Source: an uncultured Candidatus Melainabacteria bacterium (lineage in GTDB: Bacteria > Cyanobacteriota > Vampirovibrionia > Gastranaerophilales > Gastranaerophilaceae). Taken from it: DNA of 64,000 nt. The notes beneath the pieces are model-generated. The model saw only the letters and a list, made by a program, of their open reading frames with translations. It did no database searches and was not told the DNA's origin. The translations under genes were made by a program, and so were the position numbers. The stretch's first letter is position 1, and every line of letters begins with the position of its first letter. The stretch spans positions 1 through 64,000 of the forward strand of contig CAKUTX010000007.1 in NCBI GenBank assembly GCA_934692485.1, read 5' to 3'. This document shows positions 24,657 through 34,193 of the stretch, one piece after another.

Positions 24657-25868
24657 ATGAATGATAGTTTTAAATATACATGTTTATTTGGTGGAGGAGC
24701 AATTCGAGGAGTTTCCTATGTCGGAGCAATTAAAGCTATGGAAGAACTCGGAATTAATCCTGATAGGCTGGCAGGTTCATCTGTTGGCTCAATTATTGCG
24801 GCATTTCTAGCCGTTGGATATACAGCAGAAGAATTAAAAGAAGCTTTTATAAAAGTAAATTTTGAACTTTTTAGAGATATTTCTATCGGAATTGGCCCTT
24901 TATTTGCTCTTAGCAAAGGGGAAGTTTTCTTAGAATGGGTTAGAGAACTTATCGAAAAGAAATTTTATGGTGATAAATATAAAAAAGGAACAAATAAGGC
25001 TGTAACTTTTAAAGACATTGACAAAAACCTCATCATAATTACAACAAATCTTTCAAATTTTGAGTGTAAAGAATTTTCAAAATTCGAAACACCTGATTAC
25101 GAAATAGCTTCTGCAGTTCGAATTTCGTGTTGTATGCCTGGTTTAATGAAGCCAATCGAATATAACAAAACTTTACTCGTTGACGGCGATTTACAAAAAA
25201 GCTGGCCAATGTGGAAATTATCAAAAAATCTTTTAACAGAAGACGAACGCATTTTAGAATTCAGGTTGGAAGGTTATTATGACTCAAATGATATTTCTGG
25301 AATTGATTATGCAAATGCGGTTTATAGTTGCATGACTGCAATGGCTACATCATTTATCACAAATATTTATTCAAAAAAAGACAAATTTGACTATATTGTT
25401 TTGAATACCGGCGAAATAGTTGTCGTAGATTTTAATATTTCTGAAGCAAAACGTTTAGAATTAATTAAATCAGGATATGAACAAACTATGAATTATTTTA
25501 ATCATATTTTACCTGAAAAGAAAGAATTAATTCGCCATGATTATGAAAAGATAATTTTTCATATTGAAAAAATTCAAAAATATATAAACCTAAAGAAAAT
25601 ATCCAAAGCAAAAGCTCAATTAGGGGATTTATTTATGGATATGGCAGAATTAAAAGGGATTATTGACCTCATTGATTACCATGCTTTGAATAAATTTAAA
25701 GAAGATTTTATAAAAAATATTAAATATCCGCCATTGTTTGGGAAAACAACATTAAAAAATGAAAAGTTAATAAAGGCTGAAATAGCGAAAATAAACACAA
25801 AACTCAACTTAAAAACAGTAGAATTATCAAAATATATTGACAAATATAAAATTAAAGAAAAATCTTGA
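24657..25868 (+). CDS. Patatin-like phospholipase
   Basis: A 403-aa protein whose first ~290 residues form a patatin domain: oxyanion loop GGGAIRG (12-18), nucleophile elbow GSSVGS (Ser at about 42) and the catalytic Asp in VDGD (about 174). The enzyme is a Ser/Asp dyad lipid acyl hydrolase, cytoplasmic here since no signal peptide is seen. The C-terminal ~110 residues are Lys-rich and helical. It follows the GT-C-like gene by 18 nt but has its own -10. Confidence 0.9.
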   Translation: MNDSFKYTCLFGGGAIRGVSYVGAIKAMEELGINPDRLAGSSVGSIIAAFLAVGYTAEELKEAFIKVNFELFRDISIGIGPLFALSKGEVFLEWVRELIEKKFYGDKYKKGTNKAVTFKDIDKNLIIITTNLSNFECKEFSKFETPDYEIASAVRISCCMPGLMKPIEYNKTLLVDGDLQKSWPMWKLSKNLLTEDERILEFRLEGYYDSNDISGIDYANAVYSCMTAMATSFITNIYSKKDKFDYIVLNTGEIVVVDFNISEAKRLELIKSGYEQTMNYFNHILPEKKELIRHDYEKIIFHIEKIQKYINLKKISKAKAQLGDLFMDMAELKGIIDLIDYHALNKFKEDFIKNIKYPPLFGKTTLKNEKLIKAEIAKINTKLNLKTVELSKYIDKYKIKEKS

Positions 25869-25893
25869 CATATCGCTATTTTTTGCATATCAT
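25865..25893 (+). promoter_or_regulatory. Promoter of a structured RNA / tRNA-Leu transcript
   Basis: TTGACA (25865-25870), 17 nt, TATCAT (25888-25893). The start is expected near 25900, exactly where the structured region begins. Confidence 0.7.
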
Positions 25894-25900
25894 AATTATA

Positions 25901-25989
25901 TGCTCTGGCTGGCAAGAACTCTGATTTTATGATTGAGTATCGTAAAATTAGAGGGGAGAGTAGACGCCGTCTACCGAGTCCGCTAGGCA
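25901..25989 (+). ncRNA. Candidate structured RNA (three-way junction), cotranscribed with tRNA-Leu
   Basis: The closing stem TGC-t-CTGGC (25901-25909) pairs with GCTAGGCA (25982-25989). Hairpin 1 is 15 pairs, CTCTGATTTTATGAT with ATCGTAAAATTAGAG (25919-25953, loop TGAGT, two wobble pairs). Hairpin 2 is GTAGAC-GCC-GTCTAC (25960-25974). No terminator separates it from the tRNA at 26011. I do not recognise the family; it does not contain the SRP RNA or hammerhead core motifs. It could be a leader cut off by RNase P. Confidence 0.5.
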
Positions 25990-26010
25990 AATTAATTGAA
26001 AATAGAATAT

Positions 26011-26096
26011 GCCCTGGTGGCGGAATCGGTAGACGCGTCGGACTTAAAATCCGGTTGGAGTTAAATCCAGTGCCAGTTCAAGTCTGGCCCAGGGCA
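26011..26096 (+). tRNA. tRNA-Leu (UAA)
   Basis: 86 nt with a long variable arm. The acceptor stem GCCCTGG pairs with CCAGGGC and is followed by discriminator A. The anticodon loop CTTAAAA gives UAA, and the T loop is GTTCAAG. CCA is not encoded. Confidence 0.95.
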
Positions 26097-26102
26097 GTTT
26101 TT

Positions 26103-26129
26103 AAAAGGACTCATTTGAGTCCTTTTTTT
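26103..26129 (+). terminator. Rho-independent terminator of tRNA-Leu
   Basis: AAAAGGACTC-ATTT-GAGTCCTTTT stem-loop with a T run. Confidence 0.9.
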
Positions 26130-26238
26130 GTTATGTATCTTGTATTATTAAGATTTATTAAAATTAGGTTATAACACAAGTATAATAAGGGAAAGAAACA
26201 TACATAGGCATTATTTCTGCGCAATTTTTTATTACTTA

Positions 26239-26271
26239 TATACTTATTATATATATATTATATAATAATCG
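26239..26271 (+). promoter_or_regulatory. AT-rich promoter element, variant
   Basis: TATACTTATTATATATATAT and TATATAATAAT upstream of the EF-hand gene. This is a looser version of the 19-bp element TATACTTTATATATATAAG found at 34156 and 36336; the following AATCGGAGAG is shared with the 34194 gene. Confidence 0.45.
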
Positions 26272-26280
26272 GAGAGATAT

Positions 26281-27183
26281 ATGGTAAACTTTGACACAGC
26301 GCAAAGATATAGTAAAGTATTTACAAAACTTGGAAACGGGCTAATAGGCTCTGCTATGCAAATCGAAATGCTTAACCAAATGAAAAAATGTTATGGTCGA
26401 CAAAGTATTTTTGGAGGCTTTTGTGGCGGTGGATTTTCTCCGTATAACCTTAATGCTAATCCAATGGGCATTGGAATATTTGGAAACAATAATTTTTACC
26501 AAAATCAAATGAACACACAATACGGAAACATGCTTGCATATAATTGGGGAGCACAGCTTGCTGCACAAATCCATGCTTCAAATGCAAGTGTTCAACCTCA
26601 TACACCTACTCAACTTCCAAAAACCAACAACGAATATGCCGGAGATGTAAAAGACCAAGACACTACCAAAGGAAAAGATTTTGATAAAGCAACAAACGAC
26701 ATGGTAGACAAAGAAGGTAATGCAATTGATGGTAAATCATATACAATTTGCGAAAAACCACAAAACGAAGATGAGTATAAATCTCATGTTACAGAACTTG
26801 GCAAATCTTATTTAGCAGAAATCGACAATACAGCCGGAAATGGAGATGGAAAGTTAACACTTGAGGAATTTGTTAAACACGAATTGAAAAAACTTCCATC
26901 AGACGCTTCTTCAACTAAAAAAGAACAAGCTAAAGCAAACGCTCAGACTGCATTCAATAAAATTGATCAAAACGGTGACGGTTATGCTGATTATAAAGAA
27001 TTAGCTTCAACTATTGCGACAATGGATCAAAATTTTGATTCTAAAGACAAAGTTGCAGAACGAGATGGAAAAATTACATCAAAAGAATATGAAAAATGGA
27101 GCACACTATTATCAGATTCAACAAATACAACATTTGATAAATATAGCCGTTCAATTTATAACAAATTATTTGGTAAAAAATAA
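26281..27183 (+). CDS. EF-hand-like calcium-binding accessory protein
   Basis: A 300-aa protein. The first ~100 residues are rich in Gly, Asn, Met, Phe and Tyr (GGFCGGGFSPYN, GIGIFGNNNFYQNQ), unlike a normal enzyme. The C-terminal half has EF-hand loops: DNTAGNGDGKLTLEEF, DQNGDGYADYKEL and a longer one, DQNFDSKDKVAERDGKIT. No classical signal peptide. GGAGAG precedes the ATG. It belongs with the genes at 34194, 35217 and 36377 by composition and promoter. Its 3' end overlaps csaB (convergent). Confidence 0.72.
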   Translation: MVNFDTAQRYSKVFTKLGNGLIGSAMQIEMLNQMKKCYGRQSIFGGFCGGGFSPYNLNANPMGIGIFGNNNFYQNQMNTQYGNMLAYNWGAQLAAQIHASNASVQPHTPTQLPKTNNEYAGDVKDQDTTKGKDFDKATNDMVDKEGNAIDGKSYTICEKPQNEDEYKSHVTELGKSYLAEIDNTAGNGDGKLTLEEFVKHELKKLPSDASSTKKEQAKANAQTAFNKIDQNGDGYADYKELASTIATMDQNFDSKDKVAERDGKITSKEYEKWSTLLSDSTNTTFDKYSRSIYNKLFGKK

Positions 27184-28176
27184 TTCGTCAAACTTTGACC
27201 AATTAAATGATTTTGAATTAGCAAAGCTTAGTAATTTTTCTCTATTAAGCTCTTGCATTTGTTGATAAATTTTCTCCATATTTTCATGAGCATCCATTGA
27301 AATAATTGGGATTTCAGCATCTGCCGCTATTTTTTCAACTTTCACATCATAATTTATAGCGCAAGTTTTTATACCACATTTTAGCGCGACTAAAACGGCA
27401 TGAAATCGCATTGCAATCATATATTCAAGTTTTGATATTCTATTAATAATATCATCTTGAACAATCTCTGTTTCAACATCAGGGTTAAAAGATTTCACAA
27501 TATTTTCAAATTTTTTACACAAATCTAAATCCTGAGTTTTTTGTAAAGAAAAGATTTGAATTTTTTTATCCGCGAATTTTGTTATAATTAAGAGAGCAAG
27601 TTTTTGTAACAATTCCGGGTTCATAGTTTTAAACTCTCTAAGTTGAACCCCGACAACACCTGAATTCTCTTGAGAATTAATATCTAACGAGTAAATCGGA
27701 TCGCAAACCAACTCTGTATTAATCCCAAAATCACTTAACAATTTCAAACTGTTTTCATCTCTAACCGTCACGTATGAACAATGTTTCAAAAGATTTTTGA
27801 CAATATTACGTGCTATTGAAGAATTCAGCGGCCCAATTCCTTGAGCAAAAATTATAACTTTTTTATTAAATAAAATTCCTAGTGCTATGATAAAAGAATA
27901 ATAAATAAGACTTTTTAGACTTGTTACATCTTGTAAAAGGCTTCCACCGCCCGAAATTAACACATCAGTATTTTTTATAGTATTTATTACTTCCTTTAAG
28001 CAAAAGCGCTTTACAGCCTTTACTCCATAAGTTTTTTCTGTATAATCAACATCACTCGAAAAAACATTAATATCAATATTACCTAATTTTTTTAAATGTT
28101 GAACCAACACGGATAAAATTGCTTCATCCCCAAAATTTTTAAATCCATAGTACCCTGAAATTGCAACCTTAACCAT
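27166..28176 (-). CDS. csaB: Polysaccharide pyruvyl transferase (CsaB-like)
   Basis: Adds ketal-linked pyruvate to cell-wall polysaccharide, which anchors SLH-type surface proteins in other bacteria. The N-terminal SGYYGFKNFGDEAILSVL, the central SGGGSLLQDVTS and the late AMRFHAVLVALKCGI are the family motifs; length 336 aa. The open frame extends to 28233, but GGGGG lies 4-8 nt before ATG 28176 and the family N-terminus begins there. It overlaps the KDG kinase 3' end by 8 nt, so it shares that operon. Confidence 0.88.
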   Translation of the reverse strand: MVKVAISGYYGFKNFGDEAILSVLVQHLKKLGNIDINVFSSDVDYTEKTYGVKAVKRFCLKEVINTIKNTDVLISGGGSLLQDVTSLKSLIYYSFIIALGILFNKKVIIFAQGIGPLNSSIARNIVKNLLKHCSYVTVRDENSLKLLSDFGINTELVCDPIYSLDINSQENSGVVGVQLREFKTMNPELLQKLALLIITKFADKKIQIFSLQKTQDLDLCKKFENIVKSFNPDVETEIVQDDIINRISKLEYMIAMRFHAVLVALKCGIKTCAINYDVKVEKIAADAEIPIISMDAHENMEKIYQQMQELNREKLLSFANSKSFNWSKFDELFFTK

Positions 28177-29113
28177 TGTTCCCCCTGTAAACAGAATAGA
28201 CTTCATCTTTATACGGTATTGATTTGATTGCACCTATGCCTTTAGTCTGCAAACCTGCAACTATAGATGCAAATTTTGTGGCTTCAAGCTCTGTAAAACC
28301 GTGGGTCAAAGCGTACATAAACCCTCCGTTAAAAGCATCTCCAGAACACGTTGTATCAATACACTCTGTTGTATAAAAACTTGTAAAGTTAATATTACCG
28401 TTATAACCCGTAAAATAACCTTCCTTTTCCGCAGATTTTAAAACAACAGTAGAAATTCCCATATCCCAAAGTCTTTTTATAATATTTTCTTGAGACTCAA
28501 TACCCAATATATTCACAGCATCAAGCTTAGTGTTCAAAAACAAAACATCAATATAAGAACTTACACGATAAAAGGCTTCTTTAGCTTCTTCAACAGTTGT
28601 TAAAGTCGAATGGAAATTAGGATCATAAGCTGTTCTCACTCCATTATCTTTTGCAAGTTTAAAAGCATATTCCACAGCCTCGGCAGCAGATGGGGATAGA
28701 GATTGAGTCACCCCTGAAGCGTAAACAAAGGATGTATTTTTTATATAGTTTTCATCAATATCATCCACAGACAATTTAGAAGGTGCAATTTTTTTTCTAT
28801 AAACAGCAATTTCTTTTTCAGCACAAGACGGTCTAGCAATAATATAAAGACCGTTCTGCTCATTAGAAATCTTCACTTGAGAAATATCTAAACCTTCATT
28901 ATGCCAACCATCTAATAAATAATCTTTAAACGCATCATTTCCAACACGAGAAATAAACCCTACTTTTGAGCCCATTCTTAACGCGGCAATTGCAGCTGCT
29001 AATGTATCTCCACCATAATATTTGTATAAACATTCCGCATCAGACATTTTGGCATTTGATGACAACTCAATAAGACATTCTCCAATAGCAATTATGTCTA
29101 GTTTTTCTTCCAT
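28169..29113 (-). CDS. kdgK: PfkB-family carbohydrate kinase, probable 2-keto-3-deoxygluconate kinase
   Basis: A 314-aa ribokinase-fold kinase. It starts with IIAIGECLIEL, has GGDTLAAAIAALRMG (substrate side) and ends with the catalytic signature DTTCSGDAFNGGFMYAL (Asp in GDAF). The neighbouring KDPG aldolase gene, one base upstream, supports phosphorylation of 2-keto-3-deoxygluconate to KDPG. The pair would feed sugar acids into pyruvate and glyceraldehyde-3-phosphate. Confidence 0.87.
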   Translation of the reverse strand: MEEKLDIIAIGECLIELSSNAKMSDAECLYKYYGGDTLAAAIAALRMGSKVGFISRVGNDAFKDYLLDGWHNEGLDISQVKISNEQNGLYIIARPSCAEKEIAVYRKKIAPSKLSVDDIDENYIKNTSFVYASGVTQSLSPSAAEAVEYAFKLAKDNGVRTAYDPNFHSTLTTVEEAKEAFYRVSSYIDVLFLNTKLDAVNILGIESQENIIKRLWDMGISTVVLKSAEKEGYFTGYNGNINFTSFYTTECIDTTCSGDAFNGGFMYALTHGFTELEATKFASIVAGLQTKGIGAIKSIPYKDEVYSVYRGNNG

Positions 29114-29114
29114 A

Positions 29115-29723
29115 TTATCCCTTTAACTCTTTAATTACGCGTTTTGCTCGAGATGTAATTTCATTTAAAGAGTAGCCATTGTAAAAATCTCTGCCAACTC
29201 CGACACAAGCAGCACCTGCATCAATATATGTATGAATTTCATCTAACTTTACGTTTCCTAAAGGCATTACATTCAAAAACGGCATAGGCCTTAAAAGGTC
29301 TTCAATATACATCGCACCACCCATTGCTGTAATCGGATAAATTTTTATAAGTGGGATACGTGCTTTCCATGCATTATAAGCTTCATTAGCTGTTGATGTT
29401 CCTGCAATATACGGAATTTCTTTATCCTTAGATATTTTAACTAAATTCATTGAAAAAATAGGAGATGATAAAATCTTTGCTCCAGAAAGAATTGCAGCCT
29501 CAGCTTGCATCGCTGTGATAATTCCTCCTGCGCAAACAGTGGCATGCTTTGATATTTCTTCAATTGCTTTATATATTGACGGATTTTGGACATTAATTTC
29601 TAAAACTTTAATACCTCCATCAATTAGAGCTTTCGCTGCATCTACTGCACTTTGCGCATCATTATATCTCAATATCGGTAATATTTTTTCTTGTGATAAA
29701 AGTTTGATTAAATTTTCTTTCAT
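29115..29723 (-). CDS. eda: KDPG (2-keto-3-deoxy-6-phosphogluconate) aldolase
   Basis: Cleaves KDPG to pyruvate and glyceraldehyde-3-phosphate. A 202-aa TIM barrel: ILPILRYND, VLEINVQNP (catalytic Glu in the E-x-N context; usual family is LEVTLRT), CAGGIITAMQ, and the Schiff-base Lys in IKIYPITAMGG. AAGGATAG before the ATG. First gene of the eda-kdgK-csaB unit. The NVQNP variation from the consensus TLRT is notable but seen in distant members. Confidence 0.88.
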   Translation of the reverse strand: MKENLIKLLSQEKILPILRYNDAQSAVDAAKALIDGGIKVLEINVQNPSIYKAIEEISKHATVCAGGIITAMQAEAAILSGAKILSSPIFSMNLVKISKDKEIPYIAGTSTANEAYNAWKARIPLIKIYPITAMGGAMYIEDLLRPMPFLNVMPLGNVKLDEIHTYIDAGAACVGVGRDFYNGYSLNEITSRAKRVIKELKG

Positions 29724-29777
29724 AAACTATCCTTTTTTACAAATTTATTATATCATAAAAGAAAGATTGGGGATAAT

Positions 29778-31721
29778 ATGCCAAATTTAAGAACAGTTAT
29801 TAAATCAAAAACATTTTTTATATATTCTATATTATTGCATATATTTTTATCAATAATTATTGTATTAGTTTCATGGTTTGCATTTGAGCCAAAAGTTTAT
29901 AATTTTATGCTCCAAAATTTTAATGCGACCAAAACAGGTTCATCAGACATTGCAGTCATAGTAATTGACGACAAGTCGATTGAACGTTACAGATGGCCGT
30001 GGAAACGAGATTTATATGCAAAAATATTTCAATATCTTAATGATTATGCTAAGCCTAAAATAATCGGGTATGACGCTATATTATCATCTTCTGACAATAC
30101 ACAATCCGATAAAATTTTGTTTAACACACTATCTAAAATTGATAATCTTGTTGTAGGATTTAGCCCACTTGCAGAAAAAACAAACAATGAAAAATATATA
30201 CAAAAGTTTAATAAAAAATTTGGTATAGATGTTCAGGATAATAGAAAAAGCATTTATCCTCCTGTATACAACAGCATTTCTACATTTCCGAATGAATACT
30301 TTAATGCAATAAAATATACAGGTTCTGTTAATGTAAATTCTGACTACGACGGCTATTTAAGGCGAACAGATTTACTTGCAAGGATGAATAAATACGACTA
30401 TCCTTCACTTGCGCTTAGAATGTACTTGCTTCTAAATAGTACAAAAAAAATAACTGTCACAGAGAATAGTTTAACTATAGATAAAACAAAATTATCTATA
30501 CATTCAGAATATTACCCTATAGGAATGAGAAATTCGACAAAATTTTATAAAACCTATCCAAACTCTGAATATACACATAAAAAATATTCTGCAATTGATA
30601 TAATTGATTCATTAGACAATATAAAACAAGGAAAAGCTCCGATAATTTCGCCGTCAGAGTTTTCTGGAAAAATTGTTTTTGTCGGCGCAAACGCAAAAGG
30701 TGCCGGATTAGCATTAGCCGATGCTTTGCCAACTCCAATACTGCATAAGCATCCTGGGGTTGATATTCAGGCTACATATTTAGATAATCTGATTAATAAA
30801 GAGTTCATAAATCAAACTCCATTTGTTCAAGATGTTCTAACAATAATTATTTTGACAATAATTACTTTTATATTAGTTAACAAATTACCGATATTCAAAT
30901 CAATATTATCGCTAACAGGAATTGGTCTTTTATATTTTGTTTTTACGGTTATATGTTTCGAAAACGGAATTGCGCCTAACGTAATTACTCCTCTTGCAAT
31001 TCAACTGATTACTATGATTTTTGGATATTCATATAAATTTATTGTAGAAGGACGAAATAAAGAAAAAATTAAAAATGCAATGGGGAAATACCTCTCACAA
31101 GATATTATGAAAAATGTTGTTCAGAATATTGATGACATTAAACTTGGTGGGAAAAAAGCGAATGTAACTGTTTTATTTGCTGATATAAGAGGTTTCACAA
31201 GCATGAGTGAAAAAATGACTGCAGAAGAAGTTTCTGTTATTTTGAATGAATATTTTTCAGAAATAGAACCAATTATAACAAAATATAATGGTGTAATTAA
31301 CAAATTCATTGGAGATGCCGTTATGGCTATTTTTGGGGAGCCAATTCAGGATATAAACCATGCTCAAAATGCAGTAAAATGTGCCTGCGCAATGCTAAAA
31401 AAAGTTGAAGAATTACAAGACAAATGGTTAACTGAAGGCAAACCGAAAATAGAGATAGGAGTAGGAATAAATACTGGAGAAGCATTTGTGGGCAATATCG
31501 GCTCTGAAAAAAGACTTGAGTATACCGTAATCGGAGATACAGTCAATCTCGCCAGCAGAATTGAAAGTTATAATAAGGTTTATAAGACAAATATGCTAAT
31601 CAGTAGTTCAACATATTCCCACGTTAGCGACATTGTTGATGTCATAAAAATTGCAGACGTAACAATTCGCGGTAAAGCAAAAAAAATGGATATTTATGAA
31701 GTTTTAGGACTAAGTGAATGA
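29778..31721 (+). CDS. CHASE2-domain adenylate/guanylate cyclase (class III)
   Basis: A 647-aa membrane receptor-cyclase. One TM near 13-33, then a periplasmic CHASE2 domain (about 40-345, VIVIDDKSIERYRWPWKRD at its start, FVGANAKGAG near its end), then 2-3 TMs (about 355-430), then the cyclase domain (about 455-640). Metal-binding Asp residues are in LFADIRGFTSM and KFIGDAVMAIFG; the substrate Lys and transition-state residues are in KRLEYTVIGD and VNLASRIES. The Lys/Asp pair suggests cAMP. The stop overlaps the recG start (ATGA). Confidence 0.92.
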   Translation: MPNLRTVIKSKTFFIYSILLHIFLSIIIVLVSWFAFEPKVYNFMLQNFNATKTGSSDIAVIVIDDKSIERYRWPWKRDLYAKIFQYLNDYAKPKIIGYDAILSSSDNTQSDKILFNTLSKIDNLVVGFSPLAEKTNNEKYIQKFNKKFGIDVQDNRKSIYPPVYNSISTFPNEYFNAIKYTGSVNVNSDYDGYLRRTDLLARMNKYDYPSLALRMYLLLNSTKKITVTENSLTIDKTKLSIHSEYYPIGMRNSTKFYKTYPNSEYTHKKYSAIDIIDSLDNIKQGKAPIISPSEFSGKIVFVGANAKGAGLALADALPTPILHKHPGVDIQATYLDNLINKEFINQTPFVQDVLTIIILTIITFILVNKLPIFKSILSLTGIGLLYFVFTVICFENGIAPNVITPLAIQLITMIFGYSYKFIVEGRNKEKIKNAMGKYLSQDIMKNVVQNIDDIKLGGKKANVTVLFADIRGFTSMSEKMTAEEVSVILNEYFSEIEPIITKYNGVINKFIGDAVMAIFGEPIQDINHAQNAVKCACAMLKKVEELQDKWLTEGKPKIEIGVGINTGEAFVGNIGSEKRLEYTVIGDTVNLASRIESYNKVYKTNMLISSSTYSHVSDIVDVIKIADVTIRGKAKKMDIYEVLGLSE

Positions 31722-34102
31722 TTGATAACATAGAACAATTGAAAAAAGCTATTGAAATTGAAATTCAATATCGATATATTGATATTCACGGAAAAACTCA
31801 ATCCTTTTCGAGTTTTATAAAAAATGAAGCAAATAAATATTATAAATTATCAAAAAAAAATCCTAAATGGGCAGTGCTTGCCGAAATGTTTGAACATTAT
31901 CCTTTTGCAGGGTTAAATGAGAGAAGAAAAAGCATTGATAGACTAATTAAAATAATATCATCTGAAGTCGCTCAAAATGAACAAGTCCTTTCTCCTAAAA
32001 ATACAAAAAACAAACAATCCGCAAAAGAAATGGACGTAATGTATATGAAGGGTGTAGGTCCCAAAATTGCGTACAAATTAAATAAACTCGGCATATATAC
32101 AGTTCAAGATTTAATGATGTATTTCCCTAAAAAGCACATTGACTATTCCTCAAGAACATTAATAAAAGAACTTAAAGAGGGTGAAACAACAACCGTTTTT
32201 GGCTATATAAAATCTGTTTCGGCTTTTAATACTCAAAAAAAACTTTCTGTCGTAAAAGTTACGGTTGCTGATGAGAGCGGAAGGCTTGATTTAAGCTTTT
32301 TTCAAGCTAAATCAAATAGGTTTATGCTTGAACGAACAAAAGCTCAGTTTCCAATAAATGCAGGCATTATGCTTTCCGGAAAGGTTAAGAAAAACAATTA
32401 TGATGGGAAATTAACCTTTGATAAACCAACTTACTCAATTATGACTGGCGAATTTCTTGAAAATGAAAATTCAAATCTTAATATCGCTAGAATTGTCCCA
32501 ATTTATACTGTTTGCGAAGATTTAAGCATAAAAGTCTTAAGACGTGCTATTTTTAATGCTATTCAGACTTATAAAAATGAAATCGAAAACGTTTTACCTG
32601 ATTTTATTAGAGAAAAATATGGAATTTTAGATAAGAAAGAAGCTGTTGAGCAAATACATTTTCCAAAGACACAAGAATTGCTTGAACAAGCACGATTTTC
32701 ACTTATTTTTGAAGAACTATTTTTAATCCAACTTAAATTAGTGCGGTTAAGAGAACAGAACACCAACAATCATAGCGCATTAGCACTTACAATTAAAGAA
32801 AAAGGACTTGTTAGAGAGTTTATCAACAATTTACCTTTTGAATTAACTGGTGCACAAAAGCAAGCCGTTAATGAAATTCTAAATGACTTAAATTCAGATG
32901 TTCCAATGGCAAGATTATTACAAGGAGATGTTGGTAGTGGGAAAACGGTTGTTGCGACTATAATGTTACTAGCTGGAGTTGAAAATGGCTATCAAGGAGC
33001 GTTAATGGCTCCGACTGAAATTCTTGCACAGCAACATTATAATAATTTACAACAATGGCTCACTCCAATGGGGATAAATGTCGGTCTATTTTTGGGAAGT
33101 CAGGGGAAAAAAGTACGAGAAAAGTTCAGGACTAATTTGAGAAACGGACAAATGAACATAGCTGTCGGGACTCACGCGCTTATACAAGATGATGTTGACT
33201 TTTGCAACCTCGGTGCAATTGTTGTTGATGAACAACACAGATTTGGGGTAAAACAACGGAATGTATTAAAAAAGAAATCTCAAAACCCACAAATGCTTAC
33301 AATGACTGCAACTCCAATACCAAGAACTTTAGCTCTTACAGTCCACGGTGATTTAGATTTAACGATTATTGATGAACTTCCAAAAGGAAGAATTCCGATT
33401 AAAACATCGCTTGTAACATCTCACAAAGGTGTTTATGAACTTATCAAATCAGAAGTTGAAGCAGGTCGACAAGCATACGTTGTTTATCCTCTGATTGAAG
33501 AAAGTGAAACGTTATCTGCCAAAGCAGCGACAATAGAAGCAGAAAGGTTACAAAAAGAAGTTTTTCCACAATTTAAAATAGGACTTTTGCACGGCAAACT
33601 TAAAAATGATGAAAAAGACCAAGTCATGAAAGACTTTAAAGCAAAAAAATATGACATACTTGTATCAACAACCGTAGTTGAGGTAGGAGTTGATGTTCCG
33701 AATGCTACAGTAATGCTGATTGAGAACGCGGAAAGATTTGGACTTTCTCAATTACACCAATTGCGAGGACGAGTGGGTAGAAATGCTCTACAATCATACT
33801 GTATTTTGCATACTTCAACAAAATCTCAAGATACACGTGAACGCTTAAATATCATGACACAAACCAATGACGGATTTGTAATTGCCGAAAAAGATTTGCA
33901 ACTCAGAGGTCCTGGAGAGTTTTTAGGAACTCGACAAAGCGGTTTGCCAGATTTAATAATTTCAGATATTGTGCGAGATGCAAAAATTCTTGAAATGGCA
34001 AGAAATGAAGCTATAGATGTTGTTAAATCAAATAAAATAAACGATTACCCTAGACTAAAAGAAGTAACCTCTTTGACATTATTTAGCAGTCTTGATATTT
34101 AA
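31718..34102 (+). CDS. recG: ATP-dependent DNA helicase RecG
   Basis: Branch-migration helicase that acts on stalled forks and Holliday junctions; 794 aa. About 100 extra N-terminal residues precede the helix-hairpin-like MKGVGPKIAYKLNKLGIYTVQDL and the wedge domain. Motif I is GDVGSGKTVVA (about 404-414), motif II is VDEQHRFG (about 502), motif III is TATPIPRT, and the C-terminal RGRVGRN and RGPGEFLGTRQSG. Its ATG overlaps the cyclase stop by 4 nt, an unusual pairing for translational coupling. Confidence 0.96.
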   Translation: MIDNIEQLKKAIEIEIQYRYIDIHGKTQSFSSFIKNEANKYYKLSKKNPKWAVLAEMFEHYPFAGLNERRKSIDRLIKIISSEVAQNEQVLSPKNTKNKQSAKEMDVMYMKGVGPKIAYKLNKLGIYTVQDLMMYFPKKHIDYSSRTLIKELKEGETTTVFGYIKSVSAFNTQKKLSVVKVTVADESGRLDLSFFQAKSNRFMLERTKAQFPINAGIMLSGKVKKNNYDGKLTFDKPTYSIMTGEFLENENSNLNIARIVPIYTVCEDLSIKVLRRAIFNAIQTYKNEIENVLPDFIREKYGILDKKEAVEQIHFPKTQELLEQARFSLIFEELFLIQLKLVRLREQNTNNHSALALTIKEKGLVREFINNLPFELTGAQKQAVNEILNDLNSDVPMARLLQGDVGSGKTVVATIMLLAGVENGYQGALMAPTEILAQQHYNNLQQWLTPMGINVGLFLGSQGKKVREKFRTNLRNGQMNIAVGTHALIQDDVDFCNLGAIVVDEQHRFGVKQRNVLKKKSQNPQMLTMTATPIPRTLALTVHGDLDLTIIDELPKGRIPIKTSLVTSHKGVYELIKSEVEAGRQAYVVYPLIEESETLSAKAATIEAERLQKEVFPQFKIGLLHGKLKNDEKDQVMKDFKAKKYDILVSTTVVEVGVDVPNATVMLIENAERFGLSQLHQLRGRVGRNALQSYCILHTSTKSQDTRERLNIMTQTNDGFVIAEKDLQLRGPGEFLGTRQSGLPDLIISDIVRDAKILEMARNEAIDVVKSNKINDYPRLKEVTSLTLFSSLDI

Positions 34103-34155
34103 TTGTTAACAAATATTAATTTTTGGGAATAATATTAGCAAATATGACAATGATA

Positions 34156-34174
34156 TATACTTTATATATATAAG
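34156..34174 (+). promoter_or_regulatory. Shared AT-rich promoter element, copy A
   Basis: TATACTTTATATATATAAG, identical over 19 bp to 36336-36354, lies 19 nt before ATG 34194. Confidence 0.6.
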
Positions 34175-34193
34175 TATAAAATCGGAGAGTATT

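Noticed and set aside
25901..25989. Identification of the structured RNA as SRP RNA or a hammerhead ribozyme
   Set aside because: The SRP domain IV GGAA/AGCAG core and the hammerhead CUGAUGA/GAAA core are absent.
25929..26174. Open frame across the tRNA-Leu region
   Set aside because: It is read through the tRNA gene and its terminator; the RNA features explain the conservation.
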